Positions 1-8,702 of a stretch of DNA of 64,000 nucleotides are shown here, piece after piece. The stretch is from Clostridiales bacterium (lineage in GTDB: Bacteria; Bacillota; Clostridia; Lachnospirales; WQUN01), in NCBI GenBank assembly GCA_031287685.1, contig JAITSQ010000011.1, positions 40,952-104,951 of the forward strand, in the 5' to 3' direction. The translations under genes were made by a program, and so were the position numbers. How positions within the stretch are numbered: the first letter of the stretch is position 1; each line of letters begins with the position of its first letter. Below the pieces are notes generated by a model. The model was not told the DNA's origin, ran no database searches, and saw only the letters and a list, made by a program, of their open reading frames with translations.

Positions 1-254
1 TGTCCTTCGTGCGCGTGGGCGGCTTCGCGGTTTGTCATACGGGGCTTATGAGCGTGGTGCTTATGCTGTCCGGCGCGGAGCGCGGAACGCCGAACGTCCT
101 TGGGATAATAATAGGCAACGCCTTCGTAATGGGCCTTGAGGGCTTAGTCGTGGGGATTCAGGCGCTCCGCCTTGAGTTTTACGAGATGTTCAGCCGCTAT
201 TACGACGGCACCGGCAAGGAATTTACGGCTTATAAAGACTTGAAAAACGAATAA
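1..254 (+). CDS. ntpI: V-type ATP synthase subunit I, C-terminal end (partial)
   Basis: This is the last 84 or so residues of the membrane stator subunit (a-subunit) of a V-type ATPase; the gene enters from outside the window in the frame that includes base 3. The frame reads SFVRVGGFAVCHTGLMSV and then a hydrophobic Gly-rich stretch ending in an EFYEMFSRYYDGTGKEF tail. That matches the conserved C-terminal membrane helix pair and tail of subunit I, which forms the ion half-channels beside the K ring. The next gene is subunit K, 31 bases downstream behind a clear aggagg site, which supports the call. The start and the cytoplasmic N-terminal arm are not visible. Confidence 0.85.
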   Translation, partial: SFVRVGGFAVCHTGLMSVVLMLSGAERGTPNVLGIIIGNAFVMGLEGLVVGIQALRLEFYEMFSRYYDGTGKEFTAYKDLKNE

Positions 255-285
255 CTTAATAAAACAATTTCAGGAGGTAAAATCA

Positions 286-720
286 ATGACAACGCTCAAA
301 TTTGTTGTGCCCGCACTGCTTCTGCTCTGTATAGCGGCCCCGTTCGCCTACTATTACAAAGGGCGCGGTAACTGCGTAAGCCCCCGGAAACGCTTCAAAA
401 CGGCGCTCGCCGTAAATGTCGTGAGCTTCTTCTCCGTCTTGATTTTCGCGACGGTCTTTATGTTCAGGGGCAATGTTTTCGCCGCGGACGAGGCGGCGGC
501 GGTTAATCTTGGCGGCGGCCTTAAGTTTATAGCGGCGGCGCTTTCGACCGGGCTCGGCTGTATCGGCACGGGTATCGGCGTGGGGGCGGCGGCCTCCTCC
601 GCCATCGGCGCCATTTCCGAAAACGAAGGCATCTTCGGTAAAACCCTGGTGTTCGTGGGCCTGGCGGAGGGCGTGGCCATTTACGGCTTCCTCATTTCGC
701 TTATGATTTTGTTCAGCTGA
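286..720 (+). CDS. ntpK: V-type ATP synthase subunit K (rotor ring subunit)
   Basis: This 144-aa membrane protein forms the rotating ion-carrying ring of the V-ATPase. Four hydrophobic segments are visible (about residues 4-24, 40-60, 78-102, 120-143). The last two are a typical c-subunit hairpin, with a Gly/Ala-rich helix (GLGCIGTGIGVGAAA) and the ion-binding acid E128 in LAEGVAIYG. The first two segments, joined by a basic loop, do not look like a duplicated c-hairpin, so there is probably one carboxylate per protomer. An aggagg site lies at about 272-277. Whether the ion is Na+ or H+ cannot be decided; I see no obvious Gln ligand in the glycine-rich helix. Confidence 0.9.
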   Translation: MTTLKFVVPALLLLCIAAPFAYYYKGRGNCVSPRKRFKTALAVNVVSFFSVLIFATVFMFRGNVFAADEAAAVNLGGGLKFIAAALSTGLGCIGTGIGVGAAASSAIGAISENEGIFGKTLVFVGLAEGVAIYGFLISLMILFS

Positions 721-721
721 T

Positions 722-795
722 AAGAAGGCGGCTTGCTGGCGGGGGTTTAACCGCCAACAAACGCCGAGCAAGAAGGCGCGAAACGCCGAATAGCC
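722..795 (+). repeat. Hairpin cassette copies between ntpK and ntpF
   Basis: Directly after the ntpK stop is a diverged copy of the dispersed hairpin cassette. It has left flank AAGAAGGCGGCTTG, a stem built on TGGCGG and CCGCCA, and right flank AACGCCGAGC, ending near 769. A second, much shorter copy (AAGAAGGCGCG then AACGCCGAAT) follows head-to-tail. The structure has no U-tract, so it is not a standard terminator, but it could attenuate or protect the operon mRNA. Confidence 0.55.
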
Positions 796-814
796 GAAAG
801 AAGGTCGGTTTTTA

Positions 815-1123
815 GTGAAAATCTACTGCGTAAGCGACAATGTTGACACGCGGACGGGCCTGCGCCTGGCCGGCATAGACGGCGTTGTGTGCCACACGAA
901 CGACGAAATCAAAGAAGCCCTGAACCACATACTCACCGATAAGGAGATAGGCGTTCTTTTAATAACGGAGCGGCTGGCGGGGATGTTTCCCGAAACCATC
1001 AAGGAGCTGCGCACCGGGCGCAGCCTGCCCCTTGTAGTGGAAATCCCCGACAGGCACGGGAGCGGTCGCTCCAAGGAATTTATCACGGACTATGTGCGCG
1101 AGGCGATAGGCGTCAAGCTGTAG
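815..1123 (+). CDS. ntpF: V-type ATP synthase subunit F
   Basis: This 102-aa subunit belongs to the central rotor stalk of the V-ATPase (also called NtpG in Enterococcus). It has the short Rossmann-like subunit F pattern: an N-terminal strand MKIYCVSDN, a TRTGLRLAGIDG loop, the GVLLITERLA strand-helix and the RSLPLVVEIPDRHG segment. It starts with GTG, with an agaagg site about 11 bases upstream, and sits behind the hairpin cassette rather than being tightly coupled to ntpK. Length is normal for the family. Subunit C is not found between K and F or F and E; in related operons it may lie upstream of I, outside this window. Confidence 0.9.
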   Translation: MKIYCVSDNVDTRTGLRLAGIDGVVCHTNDEIKEALNHILTDKEIGVLLITERLAGMFPETIKELRTGRSLPLVVEIPDRHGSGRSKEFITDYVREAIGVKL

Positions 1124-1155
1124 GCTCTTTGCGCGCGCCCGAAGGAGGGCTTGTC

Positions 1156-1725
1156 TTGAACGTAGACCAAAAACTTGATTTATTTCTTAAATCCGCGATG
1201 GACGACGCCGTGGCCCACAAAGAGCAGGTTCTGGCGGATTTGGACGCGCATTACCGCAAGGCTTGCGACGATTACCGCCGGGAGGCGGAGACGAACGCCA
1301 AGAAACGCCTTAAAGACGAATATTTTAAGGCCCTGCGCGTGATTAAGAACAAAGAAATCATCCAGGCGGCCACGGAGTCTAAAAAATCTCTCATCGACCT
1401 GCGCAACCAGTTTTATGAGGATATTTTCAAAAACGTAGAGGCTAAACTGCTTGACTTTACGCAGTCCGCCGAATATGCCGAATACCTTGTAAACGGAATC
1501 GGCAAAGCCGCGGAGGGCCTGCCGGACGCGGAGGCGTACCTCCTGCCGGATCACCTGAAGCTCGTCGCGGGCAAAAAGGCTCTCGCGAGGGTCGCCCTCA
1601 AAAACGCGGAGGAGGATTTCTGGGGCGGCTTCCGGATAAAAAGCGGCGGCTTGGTTATCGATAATACGTTTAAGACGCGCTTTGCCGAGGAACGGCGCAG
1701 CGTCAGTATGTTTAAGATAGTTTAG
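1156..1725 (+). CDS. ntpE: V-type ATP synthase subunit E
   Basis: This 189-aa peripheral stalk subunit links the catalytic head to subunit I. The N-terminal half is a long charged helix (about residues 5-110) rich in Lys/Glu/Ala, as expected for the coiled coil formed with another stalk subunit. The C-terminal third (DAEAYLLPDHLKLV to GGFRIKSGGLVIDNTFKTR) matches the globular head-binding domain. I chose the TTG at 1156 because a gaaggagg site (1141-1148) is well placed for it. An in-frame TTG at 1129 would place that site inside the protein. It is followed 10 bases later by subunit A. Confidence 0.88.
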   Translation: MNVDQKLDLFLKSAMDDAVAHKEQVLADLDAHYRKACDDYRREAETNAKKRLKDEYFKALRVIKNKEIIQAATESKKSLIDLRNQFYEDIFKNVEAKLLDFTQSAEYAEYLVNGIGKAAEGLPDAEAYLLPDHLKLVAGKKALARVALKNAEEDFWGGFRIKSGGLVIDNTFKTRFAEERRSVSMFKIV

Positions 1726-1735
1726 GAGGATTCCG

Positions 1736-3502
1736 ATGAACGGCAGCGGGAAAATAATAGGAATAAACGGGCCTGTGATAACGGTTGCGGAATGCTCCGA
1801 TTTCGCGATGTCGGAAACCGTTTACGTTGGGGAGTCCCGGCTTATAGGCGAAGTCATACGCATAAACAAGGAGTACGCCACGGTCCAGGCGTTCGAGGAC
1901 ACTTCGGGCCTGAAGCTCGGCGAAAAGGTATATAAGACAGGCTCGCTCCTTTCGATTACGCTTGGGCCGGGCATACTCACGAACATTTTCGACGGCATCG
2001 AGCGCCCGCTCGGCGCTATTGAAAAGGAAAGCGGCATTTATATAGACAAGGGCGTCCATGTGGAAAATCTTGACGTTAATAAAAAATGGGAAGCGAATAT
2101 TCTCATTTCCGAAGGCGACATAATCCAGGGCGGGGACATTATAGCCGAAGTTCAGGAGACGGAGGGCATCGTTCATAAGTCGATGATTCCGCCGAGGGTA
2201 AGCGGCACGGTTAAAAAAGCCGCGCCCTCCGGCGCTTATACAATCGAAGACGTCATCGCCGAGGTGGAGGACGAGTCCGGCGCCCTGCACGAAATCCGGC
2301 TCGCCCAGAAATGGCCGATAAAGACGCCGCGCCCGGTCGGGAAGCGTATGACGGTGACGCGCCCCCTTGTCACGGGCCAGCGCGTTATGGATACGCTTTT
2401 CCCGCTCGCCAAGGGCGGCATGGCCGCCATACCCGGCGGTTTCGGCACCGGCAAGACTATGAATCAGCACCAAATCGCCAAATGGTCCGACGCGGATATA
2501 ATCGTGTATATCGGCTGCGGGGAGCGCGGCAACGAAATGACCCAGGTGCTTGAGGAATTCGGCGATTTGCAGGACCCGCGCACGGGCCGCGCCCTTATGG
2601 ACAGGACGATGCTCATAGCCAACACGTCCAATATGCCCGTGGCGGCGCGAGAGGCCTCTATCTACACGGGGATTACAATCGCCGAATATTACCGGGATAT
2701 GGGCTATCACGTGGCTATAATGGCGGATTCGACCTCCCGCTGGGCGGAGGCCCTGAGGGAGCTTTCCGGCCGCCTGGAGGAAATGCCCGCAGAGGAGGGT
2801 TTCCCGGCGTATCTGGCCTCCCGCCTGTCGAGCTTTTACGAGCGTGCGGGATATATGGAGAACCTCAACGGCACGGAAGGCTCCGTGACGATAATCGGCG
2901 CGGTCTCCCCGCAGGGCGGGGATTTTTCCGAGCCGGTCACGCAGAACACAAAAAGGCTTGTGCGCTGTTTCTGGGCGCTTGACCGCAATCTGAGCTACGC
3001 GCGGCATTTTCCCGCGATTAACTGGCTGACGAGCTACAGCGAGTATCTCGACGACCTTGAGGAATGGTACGCTGAAAACGCGGGGGAGGATTTCCTCAAA
3101 CACCGCGCCGAAATCCTGAAGCTGCTCCAGGAGGAGAACGAGCTTATGGAAATAGTTAAGCTCATAGGCTCGGACGTTCTGCCGGATTCTCAAAAAGTCG
3201 TGCTTGAAATGGCGAGGGTGGTGCGGCTCGGTTTCGCCCAGCAGAACGCCTACCACAAATTTGACACCTATGTGCCGCTCGTTAAGCAGCGCCGTATGAT
3301 GGAGGTAATCCTCCTCCTGTACGACCGCTCGAAGCGGCTTATTTCCGAAGGTATTCCGATGCGCCTTCTCAAATCCGAGGATATTTACGATAAAGTCGTC
3401 TCAATAAAATATAACGTGGGCAACGAGGAAATCGAAAAATTTGACGATTATGTTAAGGAAATAGACGAGTTCTACGACAGGCTGTTAGAGAAAAACAAGT
3501 AA
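1736..3502 (+). CDS. ntpA: V-type ATP synthase subunit A (catalytic)
   Basis: This is the 588-aa catalytic subunit, where ATP is bound and hydrolysed or made. The P-loop is GGFGTGKT at about residues 234-241, followed by NQHQIAKWSDADIIVYIGCG and the GERGNEM segment typical of A subunits. The MADSTSRWAEALRE and GSVTIIGAVSPQGGDFSEPVT motifs are also present. The inserted non-homologous region of V-type A subunits is there, giving normal length. An aggagg site precedes the ATG. A gap of 117 bases, holding only an unconvincing six-residue frame, separates it from subunit B, which is wider than the other junctions of this operon. Confidence 0.97.
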   Translation: MNGSGKIIGINGPVITVAECSDFAMSETVYVGESRLIGEVIRINKEYATVQAFEDTSGLKLGEKVYKTGSLLSITLGPGILTNIFDGIERPLGAIEKESGIYIDKGVHVENLDVNKKWEANILISEGDIIQGGDIIAEVQETEGIVHKSMIPPRVSGTVKKAAPSGAYTIEDVIAEVEDESGALHEIRLAQKWPIKTPRPVGKRMTVTRPLVTGQRVMDTLFPLAKGGMAAIPGGFGTGKTMNQHQIAKWSDADIIVYIGCGERGNEMTQVLEEFGDLQDPRTGRALMDRTMLIANTSNMPVAAREASIYTGITIAEYYRDMGYHVAIMADSTSRWAEALRELSGRLEEMPAEEGFPAYLASRLSSFYERAGYMENLNGTEGSVTIIGAVSPQGGDFSEPVTQNTKRLVRCFWALDRNLSYARHFPAINWLTSYSEYLDDLEEWYAENAGEDFLKHRAEILKLLQEENELMEIVKLIGSDVLPDSQKVVLEMARVVRLGFAQQNAYHKFDTYVPLVKQRRMMEVILLLYDRSKRLISEGIPMRLLKSEDIYDKVVSIKYNVGNEEIEKFDDYVKEIDEFYDRLLEKNK

Positions 3503-3619
3503 CCAGGGCGGGCTTGCGCCGGCTTTTGAAAAAAGACGCGAAGGAAAATCACGGAGCTTAAAATGAAAAAACGCAACAAATAAAGTAACCGGACGGAAAC
3601 GGGATAAGGCGGTGTTTTT

Positions 3620-4993
3620 GTGGCTGTTGAGTATATGGGTTTAAGCGAGATAAACGGCTCTTTCGTCGTCCTTGAAGGCGTGCGCGACGCGGCTTTTGAG
3701 GAAATAGTTGAGCTGAGGATGGACGGGTATAAGGAAAAGCTGGGGCGCGTGGTGCGGCTGCACGGCGACAAGGCCATCATACAGGTTTTCGAGGGCACGG
3801 AGGAAATATCGCTCCATAACACGGCGACGAAATTCACCGGGCGGCCTATGCAGATTAAACTTTCCGAGGAAATCCTCGGGCGCGTGTTCGACGGCCTGGG
3901 CCAGCCCATTGACGGTATGGGCGATATATACGCCGAAGTCCTGCGCGACGTCAACGGCAAGGCCATAAACCCCGTTTCCCGCGTGTACCCGCGAAACTTC
4001 ATACAAACGGGCGTTTCCGCAATCGACGGCCTTGTGACGCTCATCCGCGGCCAGAAGCTCCCCATATTTTCCGGGAACGGCCTGCCGCACGACCAGCTTG
4101 CCGCCCAGATTGTGCGGCAGGCTTCTCTTGGCGCGAAGTCCACGGATAAATTCGCCATAGTTTTCGCGGCGATGGGCGTCAAGAACGACGTGGCGGAGTT
4201 TTTCCGCAAAACTTTTGAGGAATCCGGCGCGATTGAGCGCGTGGTAATGTTCCTAAACCTTGTTAACGACCCCGTGGCGGAAAGGCTCATCACCCCGCGC
4301 GCCGCGCTGACCGTCGCCGAATATTTGGCTTATGAGAAAGATATGCACATATTGGTAATCCTGACCGACATGACGTCTTACGCGGAGGCCCTGCGCGAGA
4401 TTTCTTCGTCAAAAGGGGAAATCCCCTCACGAAAGGGCTATCCGGGGTATCTGTACTCGGAGCTGGCCTCTCTTTACGAGCGCGCGGGAATCGTCAAGGG
4501 CAGCAGCGGCTCCGTGACGCAAATCCCCATCCTGACAATGCCGAACGACGACATTACGCACCCCGTGCCCGACCTTACGGGTTATATCACCGAGGGGCAG
4601 ATTGTGCTTGACCGGCGGCTTTATCAGAAGGGCGTTTATCCGCCCATCAATATCCTGCCGTCCCTCTCGCGCCTTATGAAAGACGGAATCGGAGAGGGCT
4701 ACACGCGGGAGGACCACCCGGACATATCCAACCAGATTTTCTCCGCCTACGCCCACGTGGGGGACGTCCGCGCCCTTGCCTCCGTAATCGGCGAGGACGA
4801 AATGTCCGACGTTGACAAACTGTATATGGAGTTCGGACGGCGCTTCGAGGCCGAGTACATCAACCAGAATAAATACGAAAACCGCAATATTCTGAACACC
4901 ATCAACCTGGGCTGGGACATTATAAAGGTCTTGCCTCGGAGCGAGCTTGACCGCGTAAAGACAGAGTGGCTCGATAAGTATTATGATAATTAA
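3620..4993 (+). CDS. ntpB: V-type ATP synthase subunit B (regulatory)
   Basis: This 457-aa non-catalytic nucleotide-binding subunit alternates with A in the V1 hexamer. It lacks a canonical P-loop and has [19 protein letters not shown] in that position, the hallmark of B subunits. [38 protein letters not shown] text also fits the B family, and the C-terminal helical domain is complete. It starts with GTG, with an aaggcgg site (3606-3612) correctly spaced. Length is normal. Confidence 0.97.
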   Translation: MAVEYMGLSEINGSFVVLEGVRDAAFEEIVELRMDGYKEKLGRVVRLHGDKAIIQVFEGTEEISLHNTATKFTGRPMQIKLSEEILGRVFDGLGQPIDGMGDIYAEVLRDVNGKAINPVSRVYPRNFIQTGVSAIDGLVTLIRGQKLPIFSGNGLPHDQLAAQIVRQASLGAKSTDKFAIVFAAMGVKNDVAEFFRKTFEESGAIERVVMFLNLVNDPVAERLITPRAALTVAEYLAYEKDMHILVILTDMTSYAEALREISSSKGEIPSRKGYPGYLYSELASLYERAGIVKGSSGSVTQIPILTMPNDDITHPVPDLTGYITEGQIVLDRRLYQKGVYPPINILPSLSRLMKDGIGEGYTREDHPDISNQIFSAYAHVGDVRALASVIGEDEMSDVDKLYMEFGRRFEAEYINQNKYENRNILNTINLGWDIIKVLPRSELDRVKTEWLDKYYDN

Positions 4994-5036
4994 TAAACGC
5001 GGCCGCGACTCTTAGTTTTTACGGTAAGGAGGTTTT

Positions 5037-5666
5037 ATGGACCCGAATTCTTTCCCCACCAAGGGTAATTTGATACTCGCGAAGGCGACCCTCCGGCTCT
5101 CGACCCAGGGTTACGACCTGCTTGATAAAAAGCGCAACGTGCTTATTAAGGAAATAATGGCGCTGAACGAAAAAGCGAAAAGTATCCAGGCGAGCATCGA
5201 CGAGGTGTTCGCGGAGGCGTATAAATCGCTTCAATTAGCGTGTATTGAAATGGGTATGTCCAACGTGGACAGAATCTGCCACTCCATGCCGATTGAGGAG
5301 ACCGTCAGGGTGCGCTCGCGGAGCATTATGGGCGTGGAAATCCCTATTGTAAGCTATGACGACGCGGCGCGGCACACGCCCGTTCTGGGCTTCGGCAATA
5401 CGACCGTCGCCATAGACGCGGCCATAAGCAGCTTTAACCGCGTCAAGGAGCTGACGATAGAGCTGTCGGCGGTGGAAAACGCGGCTTACCGCCTGGCGGT
5501 GAACATACGAAAGACGCAGAAACGCGCCAACGCCTTGAAAAACGTGACTATTCCGAAGTACGAAAGCATGACGAAGGAAATCCAGGAGACGCTCGAGGAG
5601 CGCGAAAGAGACGAGTTTACCCGCTTGAAGGTGATTAAGCGGAAGAACGACGAGAACCGCGAGTAA
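5037..5666 (+). CDS. ntpD: V-type ATP synthase subunit D
   Basis: This 209-aa central rotor shaft subunit transmits rotation between head and ring. Its N-terminal segment (FPTKGNLILAKATLRLSTQGYDLLDKKRNVL) is the conserved start of subunit D. The rest is two long helices forming the coiled coil, ending in a Lys/Glu-rich tail (TRLKVIKRKNDENRE). A perfect aaggagg site precedes the ATG. It is the last recognisable ATPase gene of the operon. Confidence 0.95.
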   Translation: MDPNSFPTKGNLILAKATLRLSTQGYDLLDKKRNVLIKEIMALNEKAKSIQASIDEVFAEAYKSLQLACIEMGMSNVDRICHSMPIEETVRVRSRSIMGVEIPIVSYDDAARHTPVLGFGNTTVAIDAAISSFNRVKELTIELSAVENAAYRLAVNIRKTQKRANALKNVTIPKYESMTKEIQETLEERERDEFTRLKVIKRKNDENRE

Positions 5667-5720
5667 ACGGGGGTATTCCCGGGCGCGCCGCAAAGCGGCG
5701 ATTAGAAAGGAAGTATTTGT

Positions 5721-6215
5721 ATGATACACTCTGTTTTACAGACGGGGTTAATTCCCGCAGCCGCGCCGCGAACCGCCGAACCGCAAACTTTACCCGGCGG
5801 TTCCTTCGCGGAGGCGCTCTCCGCCGCGCAAGCCGCGTCGTTTGACGACCAATTTGCCGCGGCCGCGCGGGCAAAGTTCGACAAGGCCAAAGCGGGCGTC
5901 TTGTCCGCGCTTAACACCGGCGGGCTGAGCGGCTTAAAGACTATGTTCGGGCAGACGCTGACCGCCGCGCTCTCGTCCGCGTTCGGCGGGGCCGCGCCGG
6001 CCGATTTGGAGCCGGAGGATTTTGGCGAGAGTTCGCGCGACGTGGTTCCGAAGCTGTCCGCGGCGCTTAACGCCGTAACCAACTGGGAGAGCGCCTTCAA
6101 AGCGGGCGGCGGCATGCTGACTTCTCAACAGGCGGGCGCGCTTGAAAAATTGCGGGACGCTCTTCGGGTCACGGCTTACGCCGTGAAAGACAATCTGGAT
6201 TTTCTTGAGAGCTAA
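5721..6215 (+). CDS. Hypothetical protein downstream of the V-ATPase operon
   Basis: I do not recognise this 164-aa protein. It has no signal peptide or membrane segment. The N-terminal 40 residues are Ala/Pro-rich and low in complexity; the rest (from about residue 42) is predicted helical, with segments such as FAAAARAKFDKAKAGVLSAL and QAGALEKLRDALRVTAYAVKDNL. An aaaggaag site precedes the ATG. It follows ntpD by 54 bases on the same strand and ends just before a terminator, so it is probably the last gene of the ATPase transcript. Its function cannot be inferred from the sequence. Confidence 0.6.
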   Translation: MIHSVLQTGLIPAAAPRTAEPQTLPGGSFAEALSAAQAASFDDQFAAAARAKFDKAKAGVLSALNTGGLSGLKTMFGQTLTAALSSAFGGAAPADLEPEDFGESSRDVVPKLSAALNAVTNWESAFKAGGGMLTSQQAGALEKLRDALRVTAYAVKDNLDFLES

Positions 6216-6216
6216 T

Positions 6217-6246
6217 AAAAAAACCGCGGGGAACGCGGTTTTTTCT
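6217..6246. terminator. Bidirectional rho-independent terminator
   Basis: A stem of AAAACCGCG and CGCGGTTTT closes over a short loop, with an A-tract on the left and a T-tract on the right. It lies between the convergent 164-aa gene and rpmE and can serve both. Confidence 0.85.
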
Positions 6247-6258
6247 TGTCTGCATTAC

Positions 6259-6459
6259 TTACCGGTTATACTTCTTCTTAAACTTCTCAACCCGGCCGCC
6301 TGCCTCAAGCAACATTTTCTGGCTGCCGGTGTAGAACGGGTGGCACTTCGAGCAAGCCTCGACGCTTATGCTTTCTTTCGTCGAACCGGTCACAAACTCG
6401 TTGCCGCAGGCGCATTTCACTTTGGCCTCGAAATATTGCGGGTGAATCCCTTTTTTCAT
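6259..6459 (-). CDS. rpmE: 50S ribosomal protein L31
   Basis: This 66-aa large-subunit ribosomal protein starts [14 protein letters not shown]. It carries four Cys (C16, C18, C36, C39) in CACG and CSKC pairs, so it is the zinc-binding form. The frame remains open 13 codons further upstream, but the ATG at 6457-6459 has a gggag site and gives the standard family start. A good promoter lies upstream at 6508-6536. It shares its terminator with the convergent gene. Confidence 0.95.
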   Translation of the reverse strand: MKKGIHPQYFEAKVKCACGNEFVTGSTKESISVEACSKCHPFYTGSQKMLLEAGGRVEKFKKKYNR

Positions 6460-6507
6460 TAAAAACACTCCCGTTAGTTTTTGAATATTCTTTGACATTC
6501 GAGCTAT

Positions 6508-6536
6508 ATTATAACATATAAACGCGGGCGGCGCAA
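6508..6536 (-). promoter_or_regulatory. Predicted sigma-A promoter of rpmE
   Basis: Read on the minus strand: TTGCGC, a 17-base spacer, then a perfect TATAAT. A TGT directly before the -10 makes it an extended -10 promoter. Confidence 0.7.
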
Positions 6537-6549
6537 GAGGTTTTTTTAT

Positions 6550-6607
6550 TGCTCGGTGTTTTCATTTGTCTAAAGCAAGCTTAGACAAATGAAAGCCCCA
6601 TTCTTAA
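6550..6607 (-). repeat. Hairpin cassette downstream of hemW
   Basis: This is a copy of the dispersed hairpin cassette in minus orientation. Right flank GCTCGGTGTTTT reads first on the plus strand. A strong stem follows (CATTTGTCTAA paired with TTAGACAAATG around AGCAAGC), then GAAAGCCCC and TTCTT. It lies 20 bases past the hemW stop and may act as its 3' mRNA structure. Confidence 0.7.
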
Positions 6608-6626
6608 TCAAGCTCACGCTTGGACC

Positions 6627-7721
6627 CTATATAAAACTTGCGAACACCCTGTTCGACACGTCTATCCCGCGCGGCGTCAAGCGGAGCATATCCTTTTCGG
6701 CTTTCAGAAGCCCAAGTTTCCGAAGTTTTCGTATGCTGTCCCCGTAAATATCCAGCGCGGGCAAGCCGAATTCCCGCTCAAACTCCGCCAAATCCACCCC
6801 GGAAAGGAGCCGCAGGCCCAGGAAAAAAAACTCCGACATTGCTTCGGCGCGGCTTATTTCCTGAAGCGCTTCCTTATTATTGCCGGAGGTTTCAAGATAT
6901 CGCCCCATATCCTCCGTGTTGCGGAAGCGCCGGCCGCCGAAAAACGAGTGCGCGCCAAGCCCCAGGCCGAGATACGGCGCGCGCCGCCAATACGCCGAGT
7001 TATGCCGCGCCTGGCGGCCTGGCCGCGCGAAGTTCGAGATTTCGTAATGCTCATACCCCGCCGCCTGAAGCCGCTCCGTGACAAGCGCGTACATAGCGCG
7101 GTCCTCCTCGTCGGGCAGGGGAGACAGGGCGGCGAAGGGCGTGCCCTCCTCGAGGGTCAGTCCGTAGGCCGAGACGTGCTCCGGAGACATACCGATAACC
7201 CTTTCCAAATCCCGCGAGAGGCCCGCGAGCGTCTGAAACGGCAGGGCGAACATCAAATCCAAGCTTATATCGGCAAACCCGGCCCGCCGGGCCGCTTCGT
7301 AATTCGCGCGAAAATCCGCGTAGGTGTGGATTCGCCCCATTTTTCGCAGGAGCGCGTCATCCGTGCTTTGCAGGCCGAGGCTGAGGCGGTTCGCGCCCGA
7401 CTGATATAACTCCCGCAGATACTCGCGGTCAACCGCGCCGGGGTTGGCTTCTACGGTAAACTCCGCCCCCGGAGCCAGCTTCAGGCGCCCGACGGCGGCC
7501 ATCAGACCTAGCAGGAGCGCCGGCGGCAGGGCGGTCGGCGTGCCGCCGCCTATATAAACGGAGGAAACCTCCAAATCGGCCGGCAAGGCCTTTATTTCGT
7601 CCGTCAGAGCCGCCGTATAGCGCGACATCAGCTCCTCCGAAGCGCCGGCGCGCGACAAAAAGGCGCAGTATCCGCACTTTGCCCGGCAAAATGGGATATG
7701 CAGGTATAGCCCCCCGGTCAA
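6627..7721 (-). CDS. hemW: Radical SAM heme chaperone HemW / coproporphyrinogen oxidase-like
   Basis: This 364-aa radical SAM protein has the CxxxCxxC cluster motif at C12, C16 and C19 (CRAKCGYC) followed by FLSRAG. It also has VYIGGGTPTAL, EANPG and LSLGLQSTDDALLRKMGRIH, all typical of the HemN/HemW group. Proteins of this length without the HemN N-terminal extension are usually HemW, which inserts heme, rather than the oxygen-independent oxidase. It starts at a TTG that overlaps the stop of the dnaI-like gene (TTGA), with ggag about 10 bases upstream. It is the last gene of the murC-dnaD-dnaI-hemW transcript. Confidence 0.9.
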   Translation of the reverse strand: MTGGLYLHIPFCRAKCGYCAFLSRAGASEELMSRYTAALTDEIKALPADLEVSSVYIGGGTPTALPPALLLGLMAAVGRLKLAPGAEFTVEANPGAVDREYLRELYQSGANRLSLGLQSTDDALLRKMGRIHTYADFRANYEAARRAGFADISLDLMFALPFQTLAGLSRDLERVIGMSPEHVSAYGLTLEEGTPFAALSPLPDEEDRAMYALVTERLQAAGYEHYEISNFARPGRQARHNSAYWRRAPYLGLGLGAHSFFGGRRFRNTEDMGRYLETSGNNKEALQEISRAEAMSEFFFLGLRLLSGVDLAEFEREFGLPALDIYGDSIRKLRKLGLLKAEKDMLRLTPRGIDVSNRVFASFI

Positions 7722-8701
7722 CGCTTCCGGCTCCGCAGGTCCGCCCCGAAAAACGGAAGTATTTTGTAACTCGCGTGAAACCGAGACGTAATCCGTTCTG
7801 TGTACGTCTCCTGGAGCTGCTCAAAAGTCAGGTTCGTCGAAATGACGACGGACTTTTTGTTCAGTCCCCGCGTATTCACTAGATTGAATAATTCCGACGC
7901 CGTAAACGAAGTTACGAATTCCGCGCCCAGGTCGTCTATAATCAGCAAGTCGCAGCCCTCGGCCAGCTCCACGAAGCCGCGAAGCTCCGACGCGTCCCCT
8001 TTGCCGAAGCGGTAATCGTCGTAAATTCTGAAAAGGGCGGGGGCCGTGGCGTAAAAAACGGTTTTCCCTCGGTCGAGAAGCTCCTTCGCCACGCAGTTGC
8101 ACAAAAAAGTTTTGCCGGTGCCGGCAAGGCCCGTTAAAATCAGGTTGTCGCAGGTTTCGTCAAACTTTTCCGCGAACATAAGACAAACCCGGTGCATAAC
8201 CTCGATATTGACGCGGGGGCTGCGCCCGGTTTTCGGGTCTTTTTCCTCCGAGAAAAGGCGGACGTCGAAATTGTCAAAATTTTCCGACTCAAGCACGCCG
8301 CGCAGGTTGGAGGCGTTGTAATTTTTGTCAATAATTTTCTGGCGCAGGCAGGCGCAGCGTTTTCCGGAAATAAAGCCCGTATCCTCGCAATTCGGGCATT
8401 TCCAGGTTATTCGCAGGTCGTCCTCCCCGCGGCCGCCCCGGCGGAGGATTTCCGCCCGCTCCGCCGAAAGCGCGGCGCTTTTTCGCTCCAGCGCGGCTAT
8501 GCCGGATTCTAAGTCCGCGCCGTCCGAGAGGGCCAGCTTGGCCGCGCTTATTCCGCAGACGGCCAGCTCGCCCTCAATTTCCGCAAGCCGCGGGCTTTTC
8601 GCGTAAAGGGCCGCCTTCCGCGCCGAAAGGGCGGCCCGCGCCTCGTCCCGGTCGCGCTCGTATTCTCTCATACACTCGTTAAAAACGTCCGCGCCGGGCA
8701 T
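7718..8701 (-). CDS. DnaC/DnaI-like replicative helicase loader ATPase
   Basis: This 327-aa AAA+ ATPase of the DnaC/IstB/DnaI group probably loads the replicative helicase. The N-terminal half is helical and charged, followed by a four-Cys segment (C102, C105, C116, C118). Walker A is GLAGTGKT (about 191-198), Walker B is LLIIDDLGAE, and VISTNLTFEQL (sensor 1) and ITSRF follow. A good aaggagg site overlaps the end of dnaD, so the two are translationally coupled, consistent with joint action in the primosome. IstB transposition helpers resemble this family, but no transposase is adjacent. Confidence 0.82.
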   Translation of the reverse strand: MPGADVFNECMREYERDRDEARAALSARKAALYAKSPRLAEIEGELAVCGISAAKLALSDGADLESGIAALERKSAALSAERAEILRRGGRGEDDLRITWKCPNCEDTGFISGKRCACLRQKIIDKNYNASNLRGVLESENFDNFDVRLFSEEKDPKTGRSPRVNIEVMHRVCLMFAEKFDETCDNLILTGLAGTGKTFLCNCVAKELLDRGKTVFYATAPALFRIYDDYRFGKGDASELRGFVELAEGCDLLIIDDLGAEFVTSFTASELFNLVNTRGLNKKSVVISTNLTFEQLQETYTERITSRFHASYKILPFFGADLRSRKR

Positions 8702-8702
8702 T

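Noticed and set aside
1712..3256. Long open frame antisense to ntpA (514 codons)
   Set aside because: The opposite strand encodes an unmistakable V-ATPase A subunit; the antisense frame is basic, low in family resemblance and follows from GC-rich codon bias. The same applies to long antisense frames at 26563-27996 and 56631-58106.
3563..3583. Six-residue frame (ATG AAA AAA CGC AAC AAA stop) between ntpA and ntpB
   Set aside because: Too short and too Lys-biased to support as a leader peptide; no paired hairpins suggesting attenuation.
7718..8701. IstB transposition helper
   Set aside because: The protein fits that broad family, but there is no istA-type transposase nearby and it is coupled to dnaD; a helicase loader is the better reading.
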